Positions 8,736-17,253 of a stretch of 64,000 nt of DNA are shown one piece after another (position 1 is the first letter of the stretch; the number at the start of each line of letters is the position of its first letter). The stretch is from the NCBI GenBank assembly GCA_964572955.1, contig CAZNGY010000004.1, positions 1 to 64,000 on the forward strand, in the 5' to 3' direction. The notes under the pieces were generated by a model. It made no database searches and had not been told where the DNA came from. It was given only the letters and a program-made list of their open reading frames with translations. The translations under genes and the position numbers were made by a program. Source of the DNA: UBA3775 sp964572955 (lineage in GTDB: Bacteria; Bacillota; Clostridia; Lachnospirales; Lachnospiraceae).

Positions 8736-9886
8736 AAAGCCTTCTTTCTGTCTGTAACAATCCCTGCCGCAATAAGTGCTAACGTCACCAGCGCCGTAAT
8801 GATAATTCCTCCGGTGCTGTTCATCTTTTCCATATAATATCCCACAGGCAGAACCCACCTGATTACTTTGATTCCTTTTACAAACGCTGCAAGATTAATT
8901 ACTATATCACATCCGATCATGCTTGCCGCCGTAAGCATGGTAAGAAGAGAACAAAGCAGTGCCTCACTGTTTATGACACATCTCAAAAGATTTGAAAATC
9001 CTGTCAAAAGCAGACAGTACAGCGTCATTCTGCCAATCTCTGCCCCCGTACCTTTATTTACGCCTGCCGCAAAAATACATACAAGAGCCGTAATGCATGA
9101 AAGCATCGTCGGAATAAAAACAGCGGCAAGATTTATATATGGTTTTTCTCTGTACGAAAGTGTCTTATATACTCCGTCTTTTTCATCAATGGTTCTGAAA
9201 ACCGCCCCTGCAAGAGAGGCTGCCATCATAATAACCGCAAGGATTCCCCTTACCGGTTTAAAGAGATAACTGTTGTCTCCTGCCACTGACGATACATCAT
9301 TTCCGGAGTCCATACTTTCATCCGTAAAATATATTTCAAAAGTTCCGCCTTCTTTCATATATTCGTCGTAGCGTGCTTCTATATACTCATTTCTTTCCGC
9401 TTCCGTCACATAGGACTGCAAAGAATACTTATCCAGATAACTTTCAAGCCTATACTGTGCAAGCTCTGAAAAAAAGGCAGAATAAACCATCTCCTGAATG
9501 TAATCCGTATATGAAGACTTTGAACTCTGATATATTACTATTTTTTCATCCGCATCTTCCTCTACAAGGGCATCCCATACACCATCGGTAAAAACAATTC
9601 CGCATTCAGCATCATTTGTAAGTACGTCTGTCCTTAACTCAGTCAGCGAATCTGACTTATAGAATTTCACAAGGTCTGAATTGCCGGTAAGATTGTCCAT
9701 AACTACATTCATTTTTTCGTTTTTATCTTCACACAAAACGGCTACTCTTACCGTTTCATCATCTTCCTCTATTATGAACCTCATACTGATGACCATTGCC
9801 GGCATCAAAAGAAGAATTAATACAAAAGAAGGTTTCCTGCACAGTCTTTTGACAAACAGGAGAAAAAAAGTCATTGTTCTTTTCAT
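8732..9886 (-). CDS. ABC-2 type transporter permease (second subunit)
   Basis: Integral membrane subunit, 384 aa. One helix at about 11-34, a large extracytoplasmic domain (about 40-215), then five to six helices to the C-terminus, ending in KKAL. This is the layout of ABC-2 (NatB/YhgE-like) exporters. Its ATG overlaps the stop of the preceding permease as TAATG. With that permease and the ATPase at 12563-13234 it forms a four-gene transport operon. The export substrate is unknown; there is no immunity or peptide-precursor gene next to it. Confidence 0.8.
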   Translation of the reverse strand: MKRTMTFFLLFVKRLCRKPSFVLILLLMPAMVISMRFIIEEDDETVRVAVLCEDKNEKMNVVMDNLTGNSDLVKFYKSDSLTELRTDVLTNDAECGIVFTDGVWDALVEEDADEKIVIYQSSKSSYTDYIQEMVYSAFFSELAQYRLESYLDKYSLQSYVTEAERNEYIEARYDEYMKEGGTFEIYFTDESMDSGNDVSSVAGDNSYLFKPVRGILAVIMMAASLAGAVFRTIDEKDGVYKTLSYREKPYINLAAVFIPTMLSCITALVCIFAAGVNKGTGAEIGRMTLYCLLLTGFSNLLRCVINSEALLCSLLTMLTAASMIGCDIVINLAAFVKGIKVIRWVLPVGYYMEKMNSTGGIIITALVTLALIAAGIVTDRKKAL

Positions 9887-11127
9887 TACATCCTCCTGTA
9901 TTTATACTTTACCAACGCTGCCGAGGCTGCAAAAAAAACTGCCGCAAAAAGAAGTATCATCAATACACAGCTCGCATCCGTATTTCCCGAAACTGCGTTT
10001 ATTGCCTGCTGTTTCATATAATACGTCGGCCACATTCCAAATGAGTTTCTTATTGTCATCGGCAGGTATACCGCCGGCATAAGACATCCTGAGGCATATC
10101 CCATTGCAACCGTTCCCAAAGAAAGAAGAAGGATTCCTCCTATCTGATTTGAAGCGGCCGTAAAAGTAAAAAGAACAATTGCCGAGGCACATATAATTGT
10201 CGGCAGTGACATCGGGATAAGCATTACAATCTGCCATATATCCGTTATTCCTATAGTTTCAAACACATCCCGCCTTAACAAAAAGGCAGCAGCAAGTACC
10301 GCACAAATAATCAGAAACATCGTTCCCATAAGGCATATTAAAGAAATAAACTTAAAGAAAATCTGCTTATATAAAGGAATCTGATTTGCCTCAAGTTTCT
10401 TAACAAGTACCGGCGAATCGCTTTTTATCATAGTCCCGCACGAAATTCCCCAAAGCAGGGTGAGCATTACCAGAATAGCACATGCATACTCCGTAGCAAT
10501 CGGTACATTATTCTCTCCATAAATCGTAAGCCTGCTGAAATTATCCTCCCGTGAAAGAATCATTCTTGCATTTATTACATCCACATCCTCCAGAATTTCG
10601 GATTTATACTGTTTTATTTCAAAGTCATTACACATATCACCGGCCGCATAACTTGATGACTCTGCTGCCGCAAGAAGATTTCCCGCAACGTCACAGAGCC
10701 TTGCAATCAGGGAAACCGTAAATGAATACCCCGAATTTCTTAAATAAACTTTCGCCGGAAGATTTTCACCTCTGTCTACTGATGCGATATAATTGTCCGG
10801 AAAAATTATGAGAGCATCCGTTTCACCATTTTCAAAACGCCTTATCCCCTCATCTTCACTTTCTGCCAGGGAAATTGTCATATTTTTTTCCGCTATTTCC
10901 ATATTGGAAAGTACATCCATTCCAACAGTTTCTATTATCGTATTGTTATTTGTTACCAAATCCACACTGAGTTTTTTTGCAACTGTCCTGTCATTTTCGG
11001 AAACAAGGGTAAAAATGATGATAAGTCCCATAACCCCAATTATTACAACCGCACCTGCAAGCAGTTGCGGAAGACTCCTCATCGCCCGTTTTATTTCCAG
11101 CCTCAGCAGCATAAGTGACTGATACAT
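9886..11127 (-). CDS. ABC-2 type transporter permease (first subunit)
   Basis: 413-aa membrane protein: one helix at about 18-43 (LLAGAVVIIGVMGLIIIFTL), a large extracytoplasmic domain (about 45-210), then six helices to about 405. Same fold class as the next gene, so the pair probably forms a heterodimeric ABC-2 exporter with two external domains. It follows the membrane-anchored protein at 11146-12549 by 18 nt. No substrate can be named. Confidence 0.8.
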   Translation of the reverse strand: MYQSLMLLRLEIKRAMRSLPQLLAGAVVIIGVMGLIIIFTLVSENDRTVAKKLSVDLVTNNNTIIETVGMDVLSNMEIAEKNMTISLAESEDEGIRRFENGETDALIIFPDNYIASVDRGENLPAKVYLRNSGYSFTVSLIARLCDVAGNLLAAAESSSYAAGDMCNDFEIKQYKSEILEDVDVINARMILSREDNFSRLTIYGENNVPIATEYACAILVMLTLLWGISCGTMIKSDSPVLVKKLEANQIPLYKQIFFKFISLICLMGTMFLIICAVLAAAFLLRRDVFETIGITDIWQIVMLIPMSLPTIICASAIVLFTFTAASNQIGGILLLSLGTVAMGYASGCLMPAVYLPMTIRNSFGMWPTYYMKQQAINAVSGNTDASCVLMILLFAAVFFAASAALVKYKYRRM

Positions 11128-11145
11128 ATTTTTGTTCCTTTTCTG

Positions 11146-12549
11146 CTACATAAGTTGTCCGAGAAGCTTTTTATAATACTTCGCTTTCTCCATAATCTGT
11201 TCAATAATCCTGTCTTTCTGCTCCACTGTCATATCGAAGACATTAACAAGCCTGTCATCTTCCTCCGGAATCACAATGTCAGGCATTTTCTCCGGAAATC
11301 CCAGTGTAAGCTTTGCATTAACCGTGAATATAAGCTTTTCATCATACTCAACATTAAATCCGTTAAGTGACAGTACCAGCTTATTATTGTCTTCATCAAA
11401 CAAAGCCTTTCCATCGGTATTAATCTCAAGTACCGAAACCTCATCCGTCATTACCGATTCAAAAAACAGTTCACCGGTTGACTTATCCAGTCCGAAATTC
11501 ACATTTGCACTAAGATTAATTCCGTCTACATGAAGTTCTCCGACAAAATCAGTTCCGACGGAATTTTCCGTCTCCGTCGTACAGGCACTGAATTTCCCCT
11601 TAATTTCATCACTTCCGGCATAAAGTCTCAGACTTCCCTCAATCACATCATAAAGAGCAGCTCCCTCATGAAAAGTGATTTTCAGGCTGATTCCGTCCTC
11701 AATTCCGTCTTCATCAGCAATACTGTAATCTGCAGTAAGCTCCAAAAGATTGTAATCTTTGTCCGCATAAAGAACCACTTCCACCGGACTGCTAAACAGT
11801 TCATTCATCAGAAGTATCCTGTATCCAAAACATTTAACTTCTCCGAAGGTTGTCTTTATGCTCTTCCCGTCGTCAAGTTCACTGTATTCAGCTTCAATCC
11901 CTGCCATCCTCAAAAGTTCTCTGAATGTATATGATTCATATTCCGAGGTCTGCATTTCCTTTCCGGTATAGTTTCTGTAAAGCTCCTCTATCGGAGTATC
12001 TAAGATAAGCAACTCTGATTTATTTATAAAAAGTGTCTCTTCCAGAAAATCAGAAGAAGAGAAATACACCTTTTCATCCGTAGAAACAAAATCAAGCAGG
12101 TTAACTGTAAAAAGAGTCCATCCAAGGGTAAGATTTCCCTCCGACAGTTTTTCCTTGCCGTCAATAAAGGCATCAACATTTATATTTATGCCTTTAAGAA
12201 ATTCCTCTGCCCCCAGGCCAAAATCACCAAGTTCTTTAAGCTTTAAATACCCTTCTGCAGAAACAAATCTTTTTTTCTCTCCTTCGAGCATTTTTTCCAT
12301 TCCCAAAGCCCCTGCATAGCTGCTTCTCCCACCGATAATATTTTCATAAGCATTATCAATCACCCGACGCACTGCCTCCTCAGGCGACAGCTTCTCTCTA
12401 TAAAAAAACTGCCTGACAACAGCCGTTATAAGCACTGCCGCAATAAGCAATGCAGTAATTGAAATCAGGATGACTTTCCTTCTGCTCATCGGCACTTTTT
12501 TGATACAGGGTTTAAAATCCTTAATCTCGTACTCAAACTTTTCCTTCAT
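11146..12549 (-). CDS. Membrane-anchored extracytoplasmic protein of the ABC-2 operon, unknown function
   Basis: 467 aa from the ATG at 12549 (GAGGGG 6 nt upstream; a TTG three bases earlier is less likely). A short basic cytoplasmic tail is followed by one helix at about 28-46 and then about 420 residues outside, with alternating beta-strand-like segments and acidic loops (for example DGKSIKTTFGEVKC and NLSANVNFGLD). There is no lipobox. I do not recognise the family. It lies between the ATPase and the two permeases, so it is probably an accessory part of the exporter or its anchored sensor or chaperone. Confidence 0.65.
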   Translation of the reverse strand: MKEKFEYEIKDFKPCIKKVPMSRRKVILISITALLIAAVLITAVVRQFFYREKLSPEEAVRRVIDNAYENIIGGRSSYAGALGMEKMLEGEKKRFVSAEGYLKLKELGDFGLGAEEFLKGININVDAFIDGKEKLSEGNLTLGWTLFTVNLLDFVSTDEKVYFSSSDFLEETLFINKSELLILDTPIEELYRNYTGKEMQTSEYESYTFRELLRMAGIEAEYSELDDGKSIKTTFGEVKCFGYRILLMNELFSSPVEVVLYADKDYNLLELTADYSIADEDGIEDGISLKITFHEGAALYDVIEGSLRLYAGSDEIKGKFSACTTETENSVGTDFVGELHVDGINLSANVNFGLDKSTGELFFESVMTDEVSVLEINTDGKALFDEDNNKLVLSLNGFNVEYDEKLIFTVNAKLTLGFPEKMPDIVIPEEDDRLVNVFDMTVEQKDRIIEQIMEKAKYYKKLLGQLM

Positions 12550-12562
12550 CAATATCCCCTCA

Positions 12563-13234
12563 TCAAAGGTGTTTAAGAAGCTCCTGTCCCCTTAGCCCAC
12601 TGTCCTCTTCATGCATCGTCCCGTTTTTCATCACAAGCAGTCTGGAACAAATTGAAAGCTCAGCCTCATCATGAGTCGTAATGATTACGATTCCGTCCCT
12701 TTTAAGATGTTCAGAAAGATACGCTCTTATATTTTCCTTGCATGCAAGATCAAGTGCGGCAGACGGCTCATCAAGTACCAGTACCGGCGGGTCATATGCC
12801 ACTGCACAGCCTATACTTACCCTTTTTTTCATTCCTCCCGAGAGTTTACTTACGGTAACATCAACAAACTCATCGATTCCAAGCATCTTAAGAGTCCCTT
12901 TCTCCAGTTCCTCTTCCATATCAAGATGACTGTCACAATACCAGAGCCTTAAATTATCTCTTACGCTAAGTTCTCCTATAAGAGGGTTTTCCTGAGGAAC
13001 ATATCCTATCAGTCCTTTTCTTTTGGAAGGATTTTTCAGAATATCTGTTCCTTTGATCAAAAACTCTCCCCTGTCGCATTTCAGAGTTCCGCACAATATG
13101 GAAAGAAGTGTTGATTTTCCGCAGCCGTTCAACCCCGCCACGGCAACACATTCACCTTTTCCTGCTTCGAAGTTTATGCCCTTAAGGACCTCTTTTTTTC
13201 CGTACTTTTTATATACATTCCTTACTTCAAGCAT
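12563..13234 (-). CDS. ABC transporter ATPase (CcmA/NatA-like)
   Basis: 223-aa cytoplasmic ATPase with Walker A GLNGCGKST, Q-loop YVPQENP, signature LSGGMKKR, Walker B VLVLDEPSAALD and the switch His in IITTHDEAE. All catalytic residues are present. It energises the two ABC-2 permeases that follow. It starts 9 nt after a 34-codon peptide gene, so the two are probably translated from one mRNA. Confidence 0.88.
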   Translation of the reverse strand: MLEVRNVYKKYGKKEVLKGINFEAGKGECVAVAGLNGCGKSTLLSILCGTLKCDRGEFLIKGTDILKNPSKRKGLIGYVPQENPLIGELSVRDNLRLWYCDSHLDMEEELEKGTLKMLGIDEFVDVTVSKLSGGMKKRVSIGCAVAYDPPVLVLDEPSAALDLACKENIRAYLSEHLKRDGIVIITTHDEAELSICSRLLVMKNGTMHEEDSGLRGQELLKHL

Positions 13235-13243
13235 AATCTCATC

Positions 13244-13348
13244 CTACTGAACAAATGATGATAATAAAGGTACAACCATAAGAATTACACAAAGAATCGC
13301 AATCACTGCTACAATCTTTCTCTGGTTCTTTTTGTTAAAGAAATTCAT
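13244..13348 (-). CDS. 34-aa single-span membrane peptide at the head of the ABC-2 operon
   Basis: Small gene on the minus strand: ATG at 13346-13348, TAG at 13244-13246. The product starts MNFFNKKNQRK, has a hydrophobic span of about 20 residues (IVAVIAILCVILMVVPLL) and ends SSFVQ: a basic N-terminus and one helix, expected to sit N-in in the membrane. A strong AAGGAGG lies 7 nt before the ATG. It starts 28 nt after the nth stop and ends 9 nt before the ATPase start, so it fits the operon exactly. No family assigned; it may be a small transporter subunit. Confidence 0.7.
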   Translation of the reverse strand: MNFFNKKNQRKIVAVIAILCVILMVVPLLSSFVQ

Positions 13349-13376
13349 TTTCCATTCCTCCTTAAAAACTAATTTA

Positions 13377-14003
13377 TTATTTACCTGCCGAAGGACACAA
13401 GTCCCTCAGAAAGCATTTCTCACAATCCGGTTTACGTGCGATACAAATCTGTCTTCCGTGGGTAATGAGCTGCATGTTCCACAACGTCCAATGGTCCTGC
13501 GGAAGCTTTTCATACAGCTCCATCTCAACTTTAACCGGATCCGTTTCCGACGTAATTCCCAACTTTCGGGAAATTCTTCCCACATGCGTATCTACAACGA
13601 TACTGTCTATTTGATATATATTTCCGCGTATGACATTTGCTGTTTTTCTTCCCACACCGGGAAGCCTTGTCAGAAGATTAATGTCTGAAGGTACCCGGCC
13701 GCCATATTCTTCCGTCAAAATCCTTGCCGTGCCGATGATATTTTTTGCTTTGTTGCGATAGAACCCGGTAGAATGAATATCCCTCTCCAGTTCCCTGCAG
13801 TCCGCCACGGCAAAATCTTCAAGACTCCTGTACTTCTTAAATAATTCCCGGGTAACAATGTTTACCCTCGCATCGGTACACTGTGCCGAAAGCATTGTGG
13901 CAATCAAAAGCTGCCATGCATTTTCGTGTTCCAGATAGCATATAACATCAGTTCCGTAATACGCATCAAGTCTTTCGAGAATTTTTTTAATTCTGTCATC
14001 CAT
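13377..14003 (-). CDS. nth: Endonuclease III
   Basis: DNA glycosylase/AP lyase of base-excision repair, acting on oxidised pyrimidines. 208 aa, the normal size. Helix-hairpin-helix LPGVGRKTA contains the catalytic Lys, VDTHVGR the catalytic Asp, and the C-terminus has the four-cysteine [4Fe-4S] loop (C-x6-C-x2-C-x5-C, from CIARKPDCEKC to DLC). It begins 3 nt after the amylase stop, so it is co-transcribed with it. Confidence 0.96.
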   Translation of the reverse strand: MDDRIKKILERLDAYYGTDVICYLEHENAWQLLIATMLSAQCTDARVNIVTRELFKKYRSLEDFAVADCRELERDIHSTGFYRNKAKNIIGTARILTEEYGGRVPSDINLLTRLPGVGRKTANVIRGNIYQIDSIVVDTHVGRISRKLGITSETDPVKVEMELYEKLPQDHWTLWNMQLITHGRQICIARKPDCEKCFLRDLCPSAGK

Positions 14004-14006
14004 CCG

Positions 14007-16136
14007 CTAAACCCTCATCATATCCGATGGAATGTTTTTCAAAACGATTGCACTGTGAGGCGGCATATTAAGAGTGATGTATCCCTTTTCATTTTCATAC
14101 ATTCCTGCATTCAGCTCAAATCCCATATCATTCGTTTTTATAAGGCTTACCAACAGACAATCATTGGTTATCCCCATCTGCCAGACCGGTATATCAATTT
14201 TTGACACATTCGGAAGATTATTAATGGCTATGATAAATTTTTCATCTCCACAGCTTCGACCATATGAAAACACACCATACTCAGATGTTAGGATATTGAG
14301 ACTTCCCTTTTTCAATGCATCATATGATCTGTGTATATTTATAATTTCACGGTGAAATTCAATAAGCTCTTTGTCTTCACGTCCCCATGGATACGTTCTT
14401 CTGTTGTCCGGATCGGTCCATCCGCACATTCCCGCCTCATCACCATAATAAATTGTCGGTGCTCCCGGCCAGGTCATCTGAAAAACAACCGCTTCCCTTA
14501 ATACCGCCTTGTTAACATTTTTTGATGCCGCCTCAGAACCGCAGTTTCCGAGTCTCCCGGCAATGTGATTTGTTCTGGTGAGGAATCTTGAATGGTCATG
14601 ATTTGAAAGCTCATTCATCGAAACCTGAAGCGAGCAGGTCTGGTAACGGCACATGTTGTGAAGCAGACTGTATTTCATTGCTGATGAATTGTTAAGCATC
14701 TCCGGTTTGAAAGAATCACTGTGCTTCTCCATTCCTGTAAAAAACCATGTTAGAGGCTCCATAAAAGCATCGTAATTCATTGTCGTATCCCACTGGTCAC
14801 CCTTCAACCATTCATACGGATCGCCATAATGTTCCGCAAGAATAATTGCCTCAGGATTGGCTGCCTTCACATTTTTTCGGAAATCTGCCCAGAACTTATG
14901 ATTAAACTCCGGACTGTGACCGAGATCTGCCGCTACATCAAGCCTCCATCCGTCACAATTATAAGGCGGCGAAACCCATTTGCGGCCTATGCTCATAATA
15001 TAATCATACAACTCCTGAGAGGCCTCGTAATTAAGTTTCGGCAGGGTATCATGTCCCCACCATCCGTCATAACTTCCGTTATAAGGCCACTTATCTTCCT
15101 TAAAGTCAAAATACTTAACATATGGACTGGTTTTACTTACATATGCTCCGTCAGGAATATCACTGCATCCTTCATAGATATGTTCTCTGTCCAACCACTT
15201 ATTAAAGGAGCCACAATGATTAAATACACCGTCAAGAATAATTTTCATGCCCCTTTTATGTATTTCCTCAACCAGTCTGATAAACAACTGATTGCTCAAC
15301 TCTATATTTTCCGGATTTGTTACCGCATCAATATAGGATGATGCATTCGCATTATCATTATCCCATGGTTCAAGAGTCTTTCCCCTTCTTCTGCTGATTA
15401 CACCATAATGCGGATCAATGCAGTCATAATCCTGAGCATCATACTTGTGATTTGAAGGCGAAGTAAAAATCGGATTCAGGTAAATCACCTCAACGCCAAG
15501 CTTTTGAAGATAATCAAGCTTGTAATAAATTCCCAGAAGGTCTCCTCCGTAAAAATCCCTCACATCCATCACCTGAGGGTTTCTCTCCCACGCATCAACA
15601 TGCCTGACGTGTTCCCCAATATAGCAGTACTCATCTGAAATTACATCGTTTGTCGGATCTCCATTGTAAAAACGATCCACATAAATCTGATAAAAGACCG
15701 CACCTTTCGCCCAGTCAGGAGTTTTAAATCCCGGAGTAATTACAAAACGCGCATGATCACTAGGGCTGCTCTCAATCCCCAGCCTTGTATAATAATACGT
15801 CTGACCATGGGATTTAATTTCAAAAAAATAAACCAACGGCTTTTCAGAAAGAACAACCTCTGTCTGATACATATCAAACATACCATCAGAAACCTGTTCT
15901 GAAACGCTCATCTGATAGTTTCCGGCATCCGTAATCAGGACAACACTGTCAACATCACATCGTGCCGTTCTTATCTTGATTATAACTTTTTCAAATGCAG
16001 CCGGTTCAGGCGGAATCCTGTAATCCGCAGTCCCGTCACTGAATACCGCTTCTTTTATGAACCCTTTCGGCTGTGTATACCACTCAACCGCTTTTTGCTT
16101 TTTAGCCTTAAGATTTTTATAATATATACTCTGCAT
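14007..16136 (-). CDS. GH13 alpha-amylase/neopullulanase-like enzyme
   Basis: Hydrolyses alpha-1,4 (and perhaps alpha-1,6) linkages of malto-oligosaccharides, cyclodextrins or pullulan. 709 aa: an N-terminal beta-sandwich (about 1-140, CBM34-like), a TIM barrel starting near VFYQIYVDRF with nucleophile GWRLDVAAD, acid/base IILAEHYGD and third acid ELSNHDHSRF, then a C-terminal beta domain (about 600-709). No signal peptide, so the enzyme is cytoplasmic and should act on imported or stored glucans. The ATG has AAAAGGA 7 nt upstream. A consensus promoter lies about 85 nt further upstream. Linkage specificity cannot be told from sequence. Confidence 0.9.
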   Translation of the reverse strand: MQSIYYKNLKAKKQKAVEWYTQPKGFIKEAVFSDGTADYRIPPEPAAFEKVIIKIRTARCDVDSVVLITDAGNYQMSVSEQVSDGMFDMYQTEVVLSEKPLVYFFEIKSHGQTYYYTRLGIESSPSDHARFVITPGFKTPDWAKGAVFYQIYVDRFYNGDPTNDVISDEYCYIGEHVRHVDAWERNPQVMDVRDFYGGDLLGIYYKLDYLQKLGVEVIYLNPIFTSPSNHKYDAQDYDCIDPHYGVISRRRGKTLEPWDNDNANASSYIDAVTNPENIELSNQLFIRLVEEIHKRGMKIILDGVFNHCGSFNKWLDREHIYEGCSDIPDGAYVSKTSPYVKYFDFKEDKWPYNGSYDGWWGHDTLPKLNYEASQELYDYIMSIGRKWVSPPYNCDGWRLDVAADLGHSPEFNHKFWADFRKNVKAANPEAIILAEHYGDPYEWLKGDQWDTTMNYDAFMEPLTWFFTGMEKHSDSFKPEMLNNSSAMKYSLLHNMCRYQTCSLQVSMNELSNHDHSRFLTRTNHIAGRLGNCGSEAASKNVNKAVLREAVVFQMTWPGAPTIYYGDEAGMCGWTDPDNRRTYPWGREDKELIEFHREIINIHRSYDALKKGSLNILTSEYGVFSYGRSCGDEKFIIAINNLPNVSKIDIPVWQMGITNDCLLVSLIKTNDMGFELNAGMYENEKGYITLNMPPHSAIVLKNIPSDMMRV

Positions 16137-16217
16137 ACAAGTCCTTTTTAGCCGGGTCTGAAGACCCTGTTTTAGATGCCTTACAGCAAAAGGGTATTTT
16201 TACCCAATATGCAGTTA

Positions 16218-16246
16218 ATTATATAACAAGCCGGTCTTATTTGCAA
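16218..16246 (-). promoter_or_regulatory. Sigma-A promoter for the amylase-nth-ABC operon
   Basis: On the minus strand TTGCAA (complement of 16241-16246), a 17-nt spacer and TATAAT (complement of 16218-16223). The leader to the amylase ATG is about 75 nt and contains two small hairpins (GGGTA-AAAA-TACCC and GGGTC-TTCA-GACCC). No operator is recognised. No other strong terminator or promoter was seen until position 296, so this promoter may feed a long operon. Confidence 0.7.
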
Positions 16247-16272
16247 TGGTATAGTAAGTACGGCGGCTTTAA

Positions 16273-16313
16273 AACAAACAAGCTCCGGTTCATAGGACCG
16301 GAGCTTGTTTGTT
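16273..16313 (-). terminator. Perfect 17-bp stem terminator
   Basis: A 17-bp stem (16273-16289 with 16297-16313) closes a 7-nt loop. On the minus strand the stem runs into TTTGTTTT. It stands 23 nt after the stop of the 47-codon frame at 16337-16480 and just before the amylase promoter, so it isolates the amylase operon from upstream transcription. Confidence 0.75.
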
Positions 16314-16336
16314 ATGAATACATCAATTCTTTTTTA

Positions 16337-16480
16337 TTATACATATAGGACTTTTTTCACTATCCACACTATATTTGCCGTTGTAATTACAATTACGATT
16401 ACCAGAAAAAGCAACAGCAGTTTCCGGCAATCATTGATTTCCTCAACAAAAATATAATAAAACCACTTGTACCTTGTCAT
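16337..16480 (-). CDS. Possible 47-aa membrane peptide
   Basis: Minus-strand frame from ATG (16478-16480) to TAA (16337-16339). The product begins MTRYKWFYYIF, has a strongly hydrophobic core (KLLLLFLVIVIVITTANIV) and a basic end (WIVKKVLYV), typical of a one-span small membrane protein. A perfect terminator follows 23 nt downstream, which suggests the frame is transcribed. Against it: there is no clear Shine-Dalgarno sequence before the ATG and the base composition is AT-rich. Family unknown. Confidence 0.4.
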   Translation of the reverse strand: MTRYKWFYYIFVEEINDCRKLLLLFLVIVIVITTANIVWIVKKVLYV

Positions 16481-17039
16481 GCAGTTTTCAAAGTTCTTAG
16501 AATCGTTTAAGATTCTTTTCTATCTGAAATGCAGTTCTGCAATTCATTCAGAAATTTCTCGATTTTAGACTTGACTTTTAATAGTTAGTCTCTCTATATA
16601 ATTAACATGTTCTTAACAATGCATTTTCGAAATTTATACACTGCATTTTTACTGCTGCCCACCATCTTGTCTAATCATCACTATTACGTATTATAGTGGG
16701 CATTGTCTACACAAAAGTCATAATCTTTATATCAGCTTTTAATATTTTTTTTTACAAATTGTTTCGTCATTTTCTAATTTTAGTATTATCACCAATCCCT
16801 TGTCGGGTCAACATTTTTCATTTATAACATAATTTTTCTTCGAAATGGCAAATATCATTTACTTTCATTGCAAAAAACTTATTAGAATTATATAAAACGA
16901 AACAATAAAATCAAATTAAAAAAATCCGGAAAATATAGCGACTGTACTGACACCAAAAAGTTAAACCACGACGTCTAACAATTGGAGGTCGGTACAGAAA
17001 CCAAAATCCACCGGAGTTTTTAAATGATACTTTTAAAAG
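16481..17039. other. AT-rich intergenic region without a recognised gene
   Basis: No convincing protein gene. On the plus strand a promoter-like pair TTGACT (16571-16576), 18 nt, TATATA (16595-16600) precedes a 7-bp inverted repeat (TGCCCAC at 16656-16662, GTGGGCA at 16696-16702). There is no T-tract, so I cannot call an RNA here. The rest is poly-A/T with short homopolymers. Confidence 0.4.
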
Positions 17040-17118
17040 CAAAAATAAAAGAGGACAGCACATTGGGGGGGACTGTCCTCTTTCGGAGAAGGTATTTTTG
17101 TTACTTATGGGGTGTAGC
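17040..17118 (-). ncRNA. Candidate small RNA with a C-rich terminator loop
   Basis: On the minus strand a promoter-like TTCACA (complement of 17149-17154), 18 nt, TATATA (complement of 17125-17130) is followed about 35 nt later by a hairpin with an 11-bp stem (17048-17058 with 17073-17083) and a TTTTATTTTT tail. The 14-nt loop contains seven consecutive C residues on the RNA strand. C-rich exposed loops in some Firmicutes small RNAs pair with Shine-Dalgarno sequences (family knowledge). The expected transcript is about 75-80 nt, with no open frame. It could also be a second terminator behind ftsH. Confidence 0.3.
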
Positions 17119-17198
17119 AAAAACTATATAATGTATTGGGGTTTACGATGTGAAGTATATCATGTAACTCTTCTAACGTGTGCACAAACATATACAAA

Positions 17199-17245
17199 GG
17201 AGGCTATTCTTTTTTGTGAGTTTTTACCACAAAAGAACAGCCTCC
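17199..17245 (-). terminator. Terminator of the hup-ftsH gene block
   Basis: A long, nearly perfect stem (GGAGGCT at 17199-17205 pairing with AGCCTCC at 17239-17245, extended inward through the TTCTTTT/AAAAGAA segments). On the minus strand it ends in CCTCCTTTGTAT about 9 nt after the ftsH stop. Confidence 0.7.
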
Positions 17246-17253
17246 TGTATATT

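Noticed and set aside
16911..17120. Minus-strand open frame of 69 codons
   Set aside because: It crosses a strong terminator hairpin and homopolymers, starts with a poor start signal and has no recognisable domain.
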